Assembly (NCBI RefSeq): GCF_037198315.1
Contig: NZ_CP144913.1
Coordinates: 310,001-374,000, forward strand
Direction: 5' to 3'
DNA length: 64,000 bases
DNA from: Janibacter sp. A1S7
Lineage (GTDB): Bacteria > Actinomycetota > Actinomycetes > Actinomycetales > Dermatophilaceae
Both the position numbers and the translations under genes were made by a program. The first letter of the stretch is position 1, and each line of letters begins with the position of its first letter. Shown here piece after piece: positions 17,187-26,210 of the stretch. The notes beneath the pieces were generated by a model. That model was not told the DNA's origin. It was given only the letters and a program-made list of their open reading frames with translations, and ran no database searches.

Positions 17187-19403
17187 TCACCCGTCGACGA
17201 CGACGCCGGTGATCCGGTGCAGCGAGTAGACCTGCGGCTTGGCGTCGACCTCGCCCATGACACGACCACCGTCGACGGCGACCGGGTGGAAGAGGAGGTG
17301 CTTGGTGGCGCCGACGGAGTCGGTGATGCCGATCCACGCCGGCAGGCGGTCCGCGGCGGCCTCCCGCAGCAGGGCCGAGGTGCTCGCCGGGTCGAGGGCG
17401 GGGATGACCGGTGACCCGTCGTCGGGCTGGGCGCGCCGGCGCTCGGCCGCGTCCTCGCCCGCGCGCAATCGGGCGAGGACGATGGGCGCGGGGTCGGGCC
17501 GGGCCTCGGTGACCGGGCGGTCCCGTCGCGGACTGACCCGGGAGGCGGCGGGGACGGTGGAGACGACGCCGCCGGAGCTCTCCAGGGCGGGTGACTGGCC
17601 GGCCTCGCGCAGGGCCTCGACGAGCACGGCCGGCCCGACGGGGGAGATAAGCACCGTGGGCGCGATCTGGCGCAGCTGGAGGTGGCCGAGGTCCCGGTGC
17701 GCGAGCAGCGCCTCGAGGTGGGTCGGGTCGTCGCCGCGCAGGTAGCTGCCCGCGGCCCCACCCCGCAGCTGGCCGTGTCGGCGGGCGACGTCGCGGACGA
17801 GGTAGTCGAGCGGTTGCGGGACCTCGGTCGCGCTGAACCGGGACAGTGACTCCAGCAGGTCATCGGCCGCCCAGCCCGAGTCCATCGCCGAGCGCAGGCT
17901 CGCCTCCGTGAATCGGTGCACCCCGGCGCCCCCGCGGGACTCGAGCACGGCGCTGCGCCGGAGCAGGGCGGCCAGCTCCGGGACAGGCGCGCCGGGCACG
18001 ATCGCGGTCAGGTCGGCCTGGAGCAGGATCCGGTCGACGGGGTCGGGCACGAAGTCGGCGAGGACTCCGGCCACCCCGTCCGAGCCCTCGAGGAGCGCTC
18101 GGCCCACCGTGCCCAGGGCGTGCCGCCCGGTGACGCCGAGGACCTCGCCCTCGCGCAGCAGCCCGGCGACGACCAGCTCGACGTCGTGGGGCATGCGTCG
18201 GGGGCGCCGTCGGCGCAGCAGCTCGACGACCCGGTCGGGCTCGGGGGCGGAGCCCTCGGGCAGCTCCGCGAGGATCGTGAGCACCTCGCGGCGCAGTGGG
18301 CGGATCGGCGGCCAGACGTGCCCGTCGGACAGGGCGTTGACGCGCCCTCCGTCGTCGGGAGCCGGGACGACGCAGGAGCGAAGGGAGGTCAGCCACGGCT
18401 TCGCAAGGTCCACCCAGCGGTGTGCCGGGTCGAGTGCCCGCCAGGCCTCCACCTCGGTCGTCAGGCGCCACGTGGGCTCCAGGGCCCGGTCGTCCGCGAC
18501 CAGTGCGGCGCCGAACGCCAGCTCGAGCAGGAGGGTCGCGCTCGCCTCGTCGAGGTCCATCCGGGAGGCGAGACCGCGCAGGTCGCGGACCGCGAGACCG
18601 CCGCTGCGCAGCACGCGGGGACGCATCGCCTCCACGCGGTCCAGCAGCTCGTCGACGAGGGCGACCAGCTCGGTGGCGGCTGCGGTGGCTGCCCGATCGA
18701 CGTCCTCGAGCTCACGGGCCGGGGCGGGGTCACCCCCTTCGTCCAGCGGGGCGTCGAGCAGGCGACCCCCGCGCACGGACAGGCCGACCTCCCGGGGAGC
18801 GATGACGTGCTCGGCATCCAGGGCGACGAGCAGCCCCGCGTCGAGGAGGCGCCCGACCGCCTGCCCGGTACGGCCGGTGGTGTCCGAGGGACGGGCTGCG
18901 GTGGGCCCGTGCCAGGCGATCCGGGTGAGGACTCGCTCCGCCTCGGCCCCGACGGACCCGATCGCGGCGGGGAGGTCATCGGGCACGGTGTGCTGCAGCG
19001 AGCTGGCGGGTGGGCCGAGGCCGGCCGGGTGCGGGCCGAGGACCTCAGCGACGCTGCCGGCGACCTGCCGTCCGGTGGACGACTCCCAGAGCAGGGCTGC
19101 CCGGGCGAGGTCGTCGATGAGCCCGGCGGCGCGCGACTGGTGGGTGTCGAGGAGGTCGGCGACGGCGCTGGTGTCGACGCCCGCCACGAGGCAGGCCTGC
19201 AGCGCGCTCAGGTGCGGCAGGTCGAGGTGGTCGATGGCCCGGGCGGTGCTCGCGCGGGTGCTGGCGCGGGCGGCGAGTGCGGTCAGGTCAGCCGGCTGCG
19301 GCCGGGCCAGGTCCGGACGCAGCTCCAGCAGCGCCACCAGCTCCTCGTCGGTGCGGCGGCGGATGTCCTCGGCGAGGGAGCGCACCGATCCACGGTAGTT
19401 CAC
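17187..19403 (-). CDS. Helicase-associated (XPB/Ssl2-like C-terminal) domain protein
   Basis: A 738-residue protein without helicase motifs. Its C-terminal third, with the segments HLEALLAHRDLGHLQLRQIA and ESLSRFSATEVPQPLDYLV, matches the family annotated as helicase-associated domain proteins found next to XPB in actinobacteria. The N-terminal part is rich in helical, winged-helix-like repeats. The GTG start was chosen because it gives the conserved N-terminus with the short segment RSLAEDIRRRTDEELVALLE. It probably works with the XPB helicase encoded at 14-15.6 kb; that partnership is inferred from the recurrent gene neighbourhood. Two Pro/Arg-rich linkers interrupt it. Confidence 0.82.
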   Translation of the reverse strand: MNYRGSVRSLAEDIRRRTDEELVALLELRPDLARPQPADLTALAARASTRASTARAIDHLDLPHLSALQACLVAGVDTSAVADLLDTHQSRAAGLIDDLARAALLWESSTGRQVAGSVAEVLGPHPAGLGPPASSLQHTVPDDLPAAIGSVGAEAERVLTRIAWHGPTAARPSDTTGRTGQAVGRLLDAGLLVALDAEHVIAPREVGLSVRGGRLLDAPLDEGGDPAPARELEDVDRAATAAATELVALVDELLDRVEAMRPRVLRSGGLAVRDLRGLASRMDLDEASATLLLELAFGAALVADDRALEPTWRLTTEVEAWRALDPAHRWVDLAKPWLTSLRSCVVPAPDDGGRVNALSDGHVWPPIRPLRREVLTILAELPEGSAPEPDRVVELLRRRRPRRMPHDVELVVAGLLREGEVLGVTGRHALGTVGRALLEGSDGVAGVLADFVPDPVDRILLQADLTAIVPGAPVPELAALLRRSAVLESRGGAGVHRFTEASLRSAMDSGWAADDLLESLSRFSATEVPQPLDYLVRDVARRHGQLRGGAAGSYLRGDDPTHLEALLAHRDLGHLQLRQIAPTVLISPVGPAVLVEALREAGQSPALESSGGVVSTVPAASRVSPRRDRPVTEARPDPAPIVLARLRAGEDAAERRRAQPDDGSPVIPALDPASTSALLREAAADRLPAWIGITDSVGATKHLLFHPVAVDGGRVMGEVDAKPQVYSLHRITGVVVDG

Positions 19404-19418
19404 CCCGCCGCCCCGGGC

Positions 19419-20742
19419 CTACGGGGTGGTGGGCGCGCTCGCCGGCTGCCGCTCCGTCGTGGCCGCGAGACCGTTCACCTCCGGGGAGACCAGGCGCTCC
19501 AGTCGCAGCATCAGCCAGGCGACGAGGAGGAGGCCCGCGATGATCACCGCGACGAAGGGCGCCGCGAGCCCGCGCTCGAGCAGCACACCGGCGACGACCG
19601 GCCCGATGACGCCACCGGACATGAAGGCCGCCGACTGGATGGCGTTGACCCGCCCGCGCAGGTGGTCGGGTGCCAGGTCGTTGGCCATGACGGGCAGGGT
19701 CGGCTGCAGCAGCGTCTCACCGAGACCGAAGAGTCCCAGGAAGGCGACCACGAGGACGGCTGCGGTCAGCGTGCCCGGCAGCAGGCCGCTGCCGCCCAGG
19801 GCCAGCCACGCGAGCAGCCAGATGCCGAGCATGACCAGGCCGACCCGGGTGCGGCGGTGGCCCTCGATCCGTTGGAGGACCCAGAACTGCAGCAGCACGA
19901 TGACGGCGGTGTTGACCGCGAAGGCGACCCCGATCGTCTCGGTGCTCACCTGCGAGACACCGCGGGCGAAGGCCGGGATGCCCGCCTCGAGCTGCCCGTA
20001 CCCGACGAAGCTCGTGACCAGGCCGATGAGCAGGATCCAGCGCATGCCGGGCAGCCGGAGCACGGTGCCGTAGCTCGCCGGCGAGGTGTCCTCGGCGGGC
20101 CGCTCGGATCGCGCGGTGACGTGGCGCAGCGGGCCGAGGAGCCAGATGCCCGGGATGAGGATGAGGACGGCGTCGACGAGGTAGATCGCCTCGAAGGTAA
20201 CCGGACGCGAAACCTCGACGAACATCCCGGCGATGAGTCCGCCGGCGCCGATGCCCAGGTTGAGCAGGGCGAAGTTGACCCCGAAGTAGCGCTGCCGCAG
20301 GGGCCCGCGCACGAGTGCCGCGATGAAGGTGTTGCCCGCGGCCCAGCCGATGCCGGCGGACAGGCCCATCAGGGCGGCGGCGAGGAGGGCCGCTGCCGCG
20401 CTCGTCGCGAAGGCCATGACGAGCGCACCCAGGCTCTGGCTGACCCCGGCGATGATGAGCATCCACCGGGCGCCGATCGTGTCGGTGAGGCTGCCCATGG
20501 GGCCGGAGAGGACCGCTGCCGTCAGCGCGAGGACGGCCATGACCGTGCCCGCGGTGTCGAGCGGGAGGTGGCGCACCTCGTTGAGGTAGATGACCGTGAA
20601 GGGCAGCGTCATCCCGCGTCCCAGGTGCTTGCAGGGCGACCGTCGACAGCAGGAACCGGCCCTCGCGTGGCAGCGCTCGCCAGAAGCCGCGCAGCCCGCG
20701 GCCGATCTCCTCTGCAGGAAGGTCACGGGGGAGTGAAGTCAC
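19419..20742 (-). pseudogene. MFS transporter broken by a one-base insertion
   Basis: Read from the GTG at 20742, the protein starts VTSLPRDLPAEEIGRGL and runs to STVALQ, then leaves frame. The continuation, HLGRGMTLPFTVIYLNEV, is in another frame. Removing one T from the TT at 20629-20630 (plus strand) restores STVALQHLGRGMTLPF, exactly what a 12-helix MFS permease needs in helix 1. The remaining frame encodes a complete set of MFS helices and the loop GSLTDTIGARWM. If real, translation could only restart at the ATG at 20612, giving 397 residues without the first half-helix. It may equally be a sequencing error, since everything else is intact. Confidence 0.8.
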
Positions 20743-20829
20743 CCGGCCGATCCTGCCCCAGGGGACCGACACGCGACGACTCGATTCGGCAGCGTCCGCG
20801 AGCACTCCCTTCGCCGTAACGTTGAAGGC

Positions 20830-21747
20830 ATGGTCATCCCCGCGACCGGAACCCAGTGGCAGCTGAGCAGCGGTGACGTCGAGGCCGTCGTCGTCGAGGC
20901 GGGCGGCGGGCTGCGCACGCTGACCGTCGCGGGGGTCGAGGTCGTCGCCGGGTACCCCGTGGCGGACATGGCCCCGTCCGGTCGCGGACAGCTGCTCGTG
21001 CCCTGGCCCAACCGGATCCGCGACGGGCGATACCGATTCGACGGGCGCGACCACGTGCTGCCGATCACCGAGCGCTCCACCGGCAACGCCAGCCACGGGC
21101 TGGTGCGGTGGGAGGCCTTCCGTCCGACCGAGCGCGACGACGACCGGATCGTGCTGGTGCACACGGTGCACCCGCGGCCGGGCTACCCCTTCGCCCTCGA
21201 GGTGCGGGTCGTCTGGCAGGTCGACCCACGCGGGCTGACCTGCGCCACGACCATCACCAACATCGGCCGGGACGTGGCGCCGGTCGGGTACGGCGCCCAT
21301 CCCTACCTCGCCCTCGGCGCCACCCCGGCAGCGCAGGCGCGCCTGACCGTCCCCGCAGACCGCGTCGTGCTCGTCGACCCCGACCGCAAGCTGCCGGTCG
21401 GGACGCACGAGGTGGCGGGTTCCCCCTTCGACCTGCGCGGTGGGGATCGGCTCGGCGACCGCGACATCGACAACGCGTACACCGGTCTGGAGCGTGGGCC
21501 GGACGGCTGCTGGACGGTCACTCTCGAGGGCGGGCGCACCACGCGCCTGTGGGGCGGGCCGGGGATGGACTGGGTGCAGGTCTTCACCGGGCGCTCCACC
21601 CCGGCGGGCCTCGGTGAGGGCCTGGCGACCGGCATCGCCGTCGAGCCGCTGTCGTGCCCGCCGGACGCCTTCAACTCGGGTGAGGGCCTCGTCGCACTGC
21701 AGCCCGGCACCACGTGGACCGGCCAGTGGGGCGTCGAGATCGGCTGA
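20830..21747 (+). CDS. Aldose 1-epimerase family protein
   Basis: A 305-residue beta-sandwich protein of the galactose mutarotase superfamily. Motifs include PWPNRIRDGRYRFDG, the catalytic-type His in NASHGLVR, the second His in GYGAHPYL and the acidic residue in AVEPLSCPPDAFN. These correspond to the substrate-binding and catalytic His/Glu positions of aldose epimerases. It starts 87 bases from the divergent MFS gene. Actual sugar substrate is unknown; the protein could act on glucose-6-phosphate or free aldoses. Confidence 0.87.
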   Translation: MVIPATGTQWQLSSGDVEAVVVEAGGGLRTLTVAGVEVVAGYPVADMAPSGRGQLLVPWPNRIRDGRYRFDGRDHVLPITERSTGNASHGLVRWEAFRPTERDDDRIVLVHTVHPRPGYPFALEVRVVWQVDPRGLTCATTITNIGRDVAPVGYGAHPYLALGATPAAQARLTVPADRVVLVDPDRKLPVGTHEVAGSPFDLRGGDRLGDRDIDNAYTGLERGPDGCWTVTLEGGRTTRLWGGPGMDWVQVFTGRSTPAGLGEGLATGIAVEPLSCPPDAFNSGEGLVALQPGTTWTGQWGVEIG

Positions 21748-21857
21748 GACCTTGCCGTTGGGGCCGGCCCGCCCCCACGGGTTAGCCTTGGGTGGGGCGT
21801 GCGGTGTCGCATGCCCATTTCACGAGTACGAGCAACTGTCGAGCAACGAGGTGCACG

Positions 21858-22253
21858 GTGCCCACTGGCAAGGTCAAGTGGTACGACGCGGAGAAGGGCT
21901 TCGGCTTCATCTCCGGGGACGACGGCGAGGACGTCTTCCTCCACGCCAACGCCCTGCCCGAGGGCGAGACGACCATCAAGGGCGGTACGCGCGTCGACTA
22001 CGGCATCGTCGAGGGACGCCGCGGCGCCCAGGCGCTGTCCGTGACGGTCATCGAGGCCCCCCCGAGCGTGGCCAAGAACCTGCGTCAGCGTGACCGCAAG
22101 CCCGCCGACGAGATGGTCGGCATCGTCGAGGACGTCATCAAGTTGCTCGACAACGTCTCCAACGGACTGCGTCGCGGTCGATACCCGGAGAAGGCCCAGG
22201 GCGCCCAGCTCGCCCAGGTCCTGCGCCGCGTCGCCGACGACCTGGAGGGCTGA
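21858..22253 (+). CDS. Cold-shock domain protein with C-terminal extension
   Basis: A 131-residue protein. Residues 1-65 are a cold-shock domain with RNP1 KGFGFI and RNP2 DVFLH, which bind single-stranded nucleic acids. The remaining 65 residues are a charged helical extension, longer than the usual 67-residue Csp proteins but typical of an actinobacterial subtype. The GTG at 21858 gives the standard N-terminus VPTGKVKWYD. It is two bases upstream of the DUF3027 gene and almost certainly in one operon with it. Confidence 0.92.
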   Translation: MPTGKVKWYDAEKGFGFISGDDGEDVFLHANALPEGETTIKGGTRVDYGIVEGRRGAQALSVTVIEAPPSVAKNLRQRDRKPADEMVGIVEDVIKLLDNVSNGLRRGRYPEKAQGAQLAQVLRRVADDLEG

Positions 22254-22255
22254 CC

Positions 22256-22996
22256 ATGCCACCCCGCACCAAGACCGATGCCGTCCTCGCGGCGGCCGTC
22301 GAGCCCGCTCGCCGTGAGCTCCTCGAGGCGACGAAGGGGGAGGGCGTCGGCGAGCACGTCGGCTTCACCCTCGAGGCCGACCGCCTGGGTACCCACTGGT
22401 TCGAGGCCACCCTGCCGGGGTACGGCGGCTGGCACTGGGCCGTCACCGTCACCCGGGTGCCGCGCGGCAAGGCCGCGACGGTGTGCGAGTCCCAGCTGCT
22501 GCCGGGCGAGGGCGCGATCCTCGCCCCCGCGTGGCTGCCGTGGTCCGAGCGGCTCGCCCCCGGTGACGTCGGTCCCGGCGACGTCACCCCCAAGGTCGAC
22601 GAGGACCCCTTCCTCGAGTGGGGTTTCGAGGCCACCGGCGAGGAGGACGTCGACTCGGTCGCGCTCTGGGAGCTCGGCCTGGGTCGCACCCGCGTGCTCT
22701 CCGCCGAGGGCCGCGACGCGGCCGCCCGGCGGTGGTACGACGGCAGCCACGGCCCGACGGCCGAGGTCGCGCTCAAGGCCCCCGCGCCGTGTGGCGAGTG
22801 CGGTTACTTCCTGCCGATGCCCGGCGAGCTGCGCCGGGTCTTCGGCGTCTGCGCCAACGAGTGGAGCCCGAGCGACGGCGGCGTCGTGAGCAAGGACCAC
22901 GGTTGCGGCGCGCACTCCGAGGTCGACATGCCGGCCCCCGAGCCGGAGAAGGTCGGGACCCCGATCCTCGACGACGGGGCCGTCGAGGCGCTCTGA
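22256..22996 (+). CDS. DUF3027 domain protein
   Basis: A 246-residue soluble protein. Its C-terminal half has a likely metal site, CGECGYFLP...FGVCANEWSP...HGCGAHSEV, with four Cys and two His, the hallmark of DUF3027. The family is nearly restricted to actinobacteria and commonly sits directly after a cold-shock gene, as here. Function is unknown; a role in RNA or DNA metabolism is suggested only by the neighbourhood. Confidence 0.88.
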   Translation: MPPRTKTDAVLAAAVEPARRELLEATKGEGVGEHVGFTLEADRLGTHWFEATLPGYGGWHWAVTVTRVPRGKAATVCESQLLPGEGAILAPAWLPWSERLAPGDVGPGDVTPKVDEDPFLEWGFEATGEEDVDSVALWELGLGRTRVLSAEGRDAAARRWYDGSHGPTAEVALKAPAPCGECGYFLPMPGELRRVFGVCANEWSPSDGGVVSKDHGCGAHSEVDMPAPEPEKVGTPILDDGAVEAL

Positions 22997-23096
22997 GGGC
23001 TGACCGGCACCGACCGGGCCGGTGACCGGGGGTGGGCGCTGGTGACCGGTAACCCGGCGCGCGCCGCGCTCGGGGCCGCGCTTACGATGGGCGCCC

Positions 23097-24578
23097 ATGA
23101 GCACCCCTGCGCGCCCTTCGACCGAGGGCTCCGTCCTCGAGCGCCACTTCAAGATCGCCGAACGCGGTTCCACCATCGGTCGCGAGATCCGCGGTGGCAT
23201 CGCGACGTTCTTCACGATGGCTTACATCGTGGTCCTCAACCCCCTGATCATCGGCACCCAGACCGACTCGACGGGCGGGTTCCTCGGCGGCGGTGACGGG
23301 CCGAACCTCGCGATGGTCGCCGCGACCACCGCCCTCGTCGCCGGTGCGATGACCCTGCTCATGGGGGTCGTCGCGAACTACCCGCTGGCACTGGCAGCCG
23401 GTCTGGGTCTGAACGCCTTCGTCGCCTTCGGTGTCGCCAAGCTGCCGGAGATGACCTGGGCCGACGCGATGGGTCTGGTGGTCCTCGAGGGCCTGATCAT
23501 CCTCGTGCTGGTGCTCACCGGCTTCCGCAAGGCGGTGCTGCACGCCGTGCCCGCGCCGCTGAAGACGGCGATCAGCGTCGGCATCGGCCTCTTCATCACC
23601 ATCGTCGGTCTGGTCGACGCCGGCTTCGTGCGCAAGGCCGAAGGGGGGCCCCTGGGGGAACTGGGCGTCGGCGGCTTCCTCGCCGGCTGGCCCCTGCTGG
23701 TGTTCGTCGTCGGCCTCTTCATCATCATCACGCTGCACGTGCGGGGCGTGCGTGGCGCGATCCTCTACGGGATCCTCGGCACGACGGTCCTGGCGATCGT
23801 CGTCGAGGCGATCTTCTCCGTCGGCAGCCAGACCAATGCCCAGGGCGAGATGGTCAACCCCACCGGCTGGGGCCTGAACGTCCCCGCCATCCCGACGAAC
23901 TTCGTCGACCCGCCGGACTTCGGGCTGCTGGGCGACTTCAGCCTGCTCGGGTCCTTCGACAAGATCGGCATCATCTCCGCCTCGCTGCTCGTCTTCACGA
24001 TCCTGCTGGCGGACTTCTTCGACACGATGGGCACGATGGTCGCCGTCGGTGCCGAGGGCGACCTGCTCGACGAGGAGGGCAATCCGCCCAACTCGCAGAA
24101 GATCCTCATCGTGGACTCGCTCGCCGCGGCGGCCGGTGGTGCCGCCTCGGTCAGCTCGAACACCAGCTACATCGAGTCGGCGTCCGGTGTCGGGGAGGGC
24201 GCCCGCACGGGTCTGGCGTCGGTCGTCACGGGCATCCTCTTCCTGCTCGCGACCTTCCTGTCGCCGCTCGTCGCGGTCGTGCCCTACGAGGCCGCGACGC
24301 CGGCGCTCGTGCTCGTGGGCTTCCTGATGATGCAGCAGGTCAGGGACATCGACTGGGACGATCTGGAGATCGCGATCCCGGCCTTCCTGACGATCATCCT
24401 CATGCCCTTCACGTACTCGATCACCGCCGGCATCGGCGCCGGCTTCGTCACCTACGTCTTCATCAAGGCCGTGCGCGGCAAGTTCTCCGCGATCCACCCG
24501 CTCATGTGGCTCGTCGGCGTGCTCTTCGTGCTGTACTTCGCGATCGACCCGATCAAGGGGATCCTGGGCGTCGGCTGA
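23097..24578 (+). CDS. NCS2/AzgA-type purine permease
   Basis: A 493-residue membrane protein with about 12 to 14 helices. The opening FKIAERGSTIGREIRGGIATFFTMAYIVVLNP and the central block LLADFFDTMGTMVAVGAEG and SSNTSYIESASGVGEGARTG are signatures of AzgA-type nucleobase permeases, which import adenine, guanine or hypoxanthine with protons. The ATG was chosen at the first methionine before this conserved start. It is monocistronic, followed by the dispersed palindromic repeat. Confidence 0.9.
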   Translation: MSTPARPSTEGSVLERHFKIAERGSTIGREIRGGIATFFTMAYIVVLNPLIIGTQTDSTGGFLGGGDGPNLAMVAATTALVAGAMTLLMGVVANYPLALAAGLGLNAFVAFGVAKLPEMTWADAMGLVVLEGLIILVLVLTGFRKAVLHAVPAPLKTAISVGIGLFITIVGLVDAGFVRKAEGGPLGELGVGGFLAGWPLLVFVVGLFIIITLHVRGVRGAILYGILGTTVLAIVVEAIFSVGSQTNAQGEMVNPTGWGLNVPAIPTNFVDPPDFGLLGDFSLLGSFDKIGIISASLLVFTILLADFFDTMGTMVAVGAEGDLLDEEGNPPNSQKILIVDSLAAAAGGAASVSSNTSYIESASGVGEGARTGLASVVTGILFLLATFLSPLVAVVPYEAATPALVLVGFLMMQQVRDIDWDDLEIAIPAFLTIILMPFTYSITAGIGAGFVTYVFIKAVRGKFSAIHPLMWLVGVLFVLYFAIDPIKGILGVG

Positions 24579-24579
24579 G

Positions 24580-24657
24580 TCACTCGAATATCGGGTGACC
24601 CGATGTTCCCCGGCTCCGCAGGAGTTTCCTACTGCTGCGGAGCCGGGGTTTCTCCAG
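24580..24657 (+). repeat. Dispersed downstream palindromic repeat, copy 2
   Basis: Starts two bases after the NCS2 permease stop. ATCGGGTGACCCGAT is nearly palindromic, and a second strong hairpin follows with arms CGGCTCCGCA and TGCGGAGCCG around a loop that contains GGAGTTTCCTACT. It matches copy 1 at about 17.1 kb in inverted orientation. It probably ends permease transcription. Confidence 0.65.
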
Positions 24658-24702
24658 TCGAGCGCCTCGTGGCGGCGGGGGACGGCACGGAGCGAAGGGG
24701 GC

Positions 24703-24797
24703 ATGGCCGCCGGATCCGGACGTGGCCGCCAGATCCGGACGTGGCCGGGAAATCTCACGATGGCCGGGAAGCCCGAGGTCGGCCACGACGTGTCCCG
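24703..24797. repeat. Array of about five 19-bp repeats, left of the DUF559 gene
   Basis: Four consecutive units start at 24703, 24722, 24741 and 24760, each exactly 19 bases long and each opening with ATGGCCG or GTGGCCG; units 1 and 2 share ATCCGGAC at their ends. A fifth, degenerate unit follows, and CGGCCATG near 24797 reads as the motif on the other strand. The rest of this 388-base gap holds further GTGCCGGCCCGG repeats (24897 and 24932 region) and no gene. Confidence 0.75.
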
Positions 24798-24966
24798 GCC
24801 ATGTCGAGGTGCGGCGGTCAGCGCGGGTGGACCCGGCCCGGACACCTCGAACCCGCGTCGGCAGCACGTGTCGGCCGGGCATGCGCCGATCCGTCAGGTG
24901 CCGGCCCGGCAGGGGGTAGTCGACCCGCCAAGTGCCGGCCCGGTGGGCGCACGCGAGCAGACCCGG

Positions 24967-25881
24967 TCAGGCCGCCTGGCGCATCGCGCGCTGGACGAGG
25001 TCGAACACCCGCTCCGGGTTGTCCAGGTCCGCCCAGACGAGGCGCACCACGAGGTAGCCCGCAGCGCGCAGCCGATCCTCGCGTGCCTTCTCCCGCTGGA
25101 GCGCCAACCGCCCATCCGCTCCCGCGTACTTGACCATCCCGTCGAACTCCACGACCACGCGATCGCCCACCAGGAAGTCGACCCGCCCGACGAACCCGTC
25201 CTCGTCCCGGATGTCGACCTGGCTGCGGACGTGCAGACCCAGATCGGTGAGGAGTACGCGCGTGCGGGTCTCACCGACCGACTCGCAGGTGGCGTCGGAG
25301 CCCTCGACGGCCAGCTCGAGTCGGCGGCGAGCACGTGGCCCCAGCGACAGGTCATCACCCGCCCTGACCACGGCATCGGTCGTGACGCTGCCTTCGTGCA
25401 GAGCGCGATCAAGGCACACCAGTCCCGGAACCACCCCGTGCTCGACGACCACCTGCGCGATCGCGACGGACGCAGGGACGACGGACCCGCCATCGACCAC
25501 GACGGGCGTGATGCCGGCGGGCCATGGGTGGAGAGCGATGCCCGATCGCAGGCGGCGGCGTGGGGTCGAGCACACGACATCGACCCGGCCAGCAGGTCCG
25601 CCCCACGCCGGCAGTCCGTGCAGGACCACCGCGCTCATGTGTGAGGCAGCCGCCCCGGGGCGGTCCGCGAGCACCGCCCGGGCGCACAGCCCCAGCCGCT
25701 GCTCGGGGTTGGCCTCTCGCCAGACCGACCCGGTGGCGAAGAGTCCACGGCGTATTCGGACCAGGATGCCCGCGCGGACCAACCGAGCCACCGTGAGCTC
25801 GTCCACGTCTGCGCCGCTCAGCTGACTCGTCGTGCAGATCTGGCCGTTGGCCGTCAACAGGGCTCGAATACGTGCGTCCAC
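24967..25881 (-). CDS. AbiEi-like / DUF559 endonuclease-domain protein
   Basis: A 304-residue protein. Residues 1 to about 80 resemble the winged-helix AbiEi antitoxin N-terminus (LLTANGQICTTSQL, then VRIRRGLFATG). The C-terminal about 100 residues form a DUF559, Vsr-like nuclease core, with GRVDFLVGDRVVVEFDG supplying the D and E-x-D/K acidic pair and YLVVRLVWADL the closing strand. Such proteins are numerous in actinobacterial genomes but have no settled function. There is no AbiEii toxin partner next to it. It stands alone between arrays of 19-bp repeats, which suggests that it travels or acts with them. The GTG at 25881 gives the usual N-terminus. Confidence 0.8.
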   Translation of the reverse strand: MDARIRALLTANGQICTTSQLSGADVDELTVARLVRAGILVRIRRGLFATGSVWREANPEQRLGLCARAVLADRPGAAASHMSAVVLHGLPAWGGPAGRVDVVCSTPRRRLRSGIALHPWPAGITPVVVDGGSVVPASVAIAQVVVEHGVVPGLVCLDRALHEGSVTTDAVVRAGDDLSLGPRARRRLELAVEGSDATCESVGETRTRVLLTDLGLHVRSQVDIRDEDGFVGRVDFLVGDRVVVEFDGMVKYAGADGRLALQREKAREDRLRAAGYLVVRLVWADLDNPERVFDLVQRAMRQAA

Positions 25882-25963
25882 CCCTCCATGGTGGCGCGAG
25901 ACCCCCTTCGCCCGCCGGGGTCATCCACAGGCTCGCGGCGGCGATCGGCAGGGGCGCGTCTCC

Positions 25964-26051
25964 GTGGCCGGGAGCCGCGGGCATGGCCGGGACATCTGAG
26001 GATGCCCTGCGCACGACCCGGCCATCACTGGACGACCCGGTCATCCTCGGG
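25964..26051. repeat. Array of four 19-bp repeats, right of the DUF559 gene
   Basis: Two direct units at 25964-25982 and 25983-26001 open with GTGGCCGGGA and ATGGCCGGGA. Two more at 26014-26032 and 26033-26051 open with CGACCCGGCCAT and CGACCCGGTCAT, which is the same motif on the opposite strand. Unit length is again 19 bases. This mirrors the array on the left side of the gene. The rest of the 329-base gap (25882-26210) holds a short CGCAGCC tandem run and the MarR operator. Confidence 0.75.
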
Positions 26052-26159
26052 CAGCGCGGTCCACGGGGGCGGGGCGGAGCCGATGCGAAGGGAGGGCCTC
26101 GGGACTCGCCCGCAGCCCGCAGCCCGCAGCTCGCGCCTTCTCCACCGCCCTGCGGAATA

Positions 26160-26187
26160 GTTAGCACACGTAATGAGTTGTGCTAAC
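26160..26187 (+). promoter_or_regulatory. Probable MarR operator
   Basis: A perfect 9-bp inverted repeat, GTTAGCACA, ten bases, TGTGCTAAC, lies 23 bases before the MarR start codon in an AT-richer patch. Its position suggests that the regulator binds here to control itself and the transporter behind it. Confidence 0.7.
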
Positions 26188-26210
26188 GTCATCCCCGCGA
26201 AAGGAGCCTC

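Noticed and set aside
17916..20819. A long plus-strand open frame across the helicase-associated and MFS genes
   Set aside because: It spans two real leftward genes, is low-complexity (Gly, Asp, Arg) and has no domain or ribosome site.
24703..24797. The 19-bp repeats as a CRISPR array
   Set aside because: Units are directly adjacent without unique spacers, too short and too variable, and no cas gene is near.
24967..25881. An AbiE toxin-antitoxin pair
   Set aside because: Only the AbiEi-like winged-helix part is present, joined to a DUF559 nuclease; no AbiEii nucleotidyltransferase gene is adjacent.
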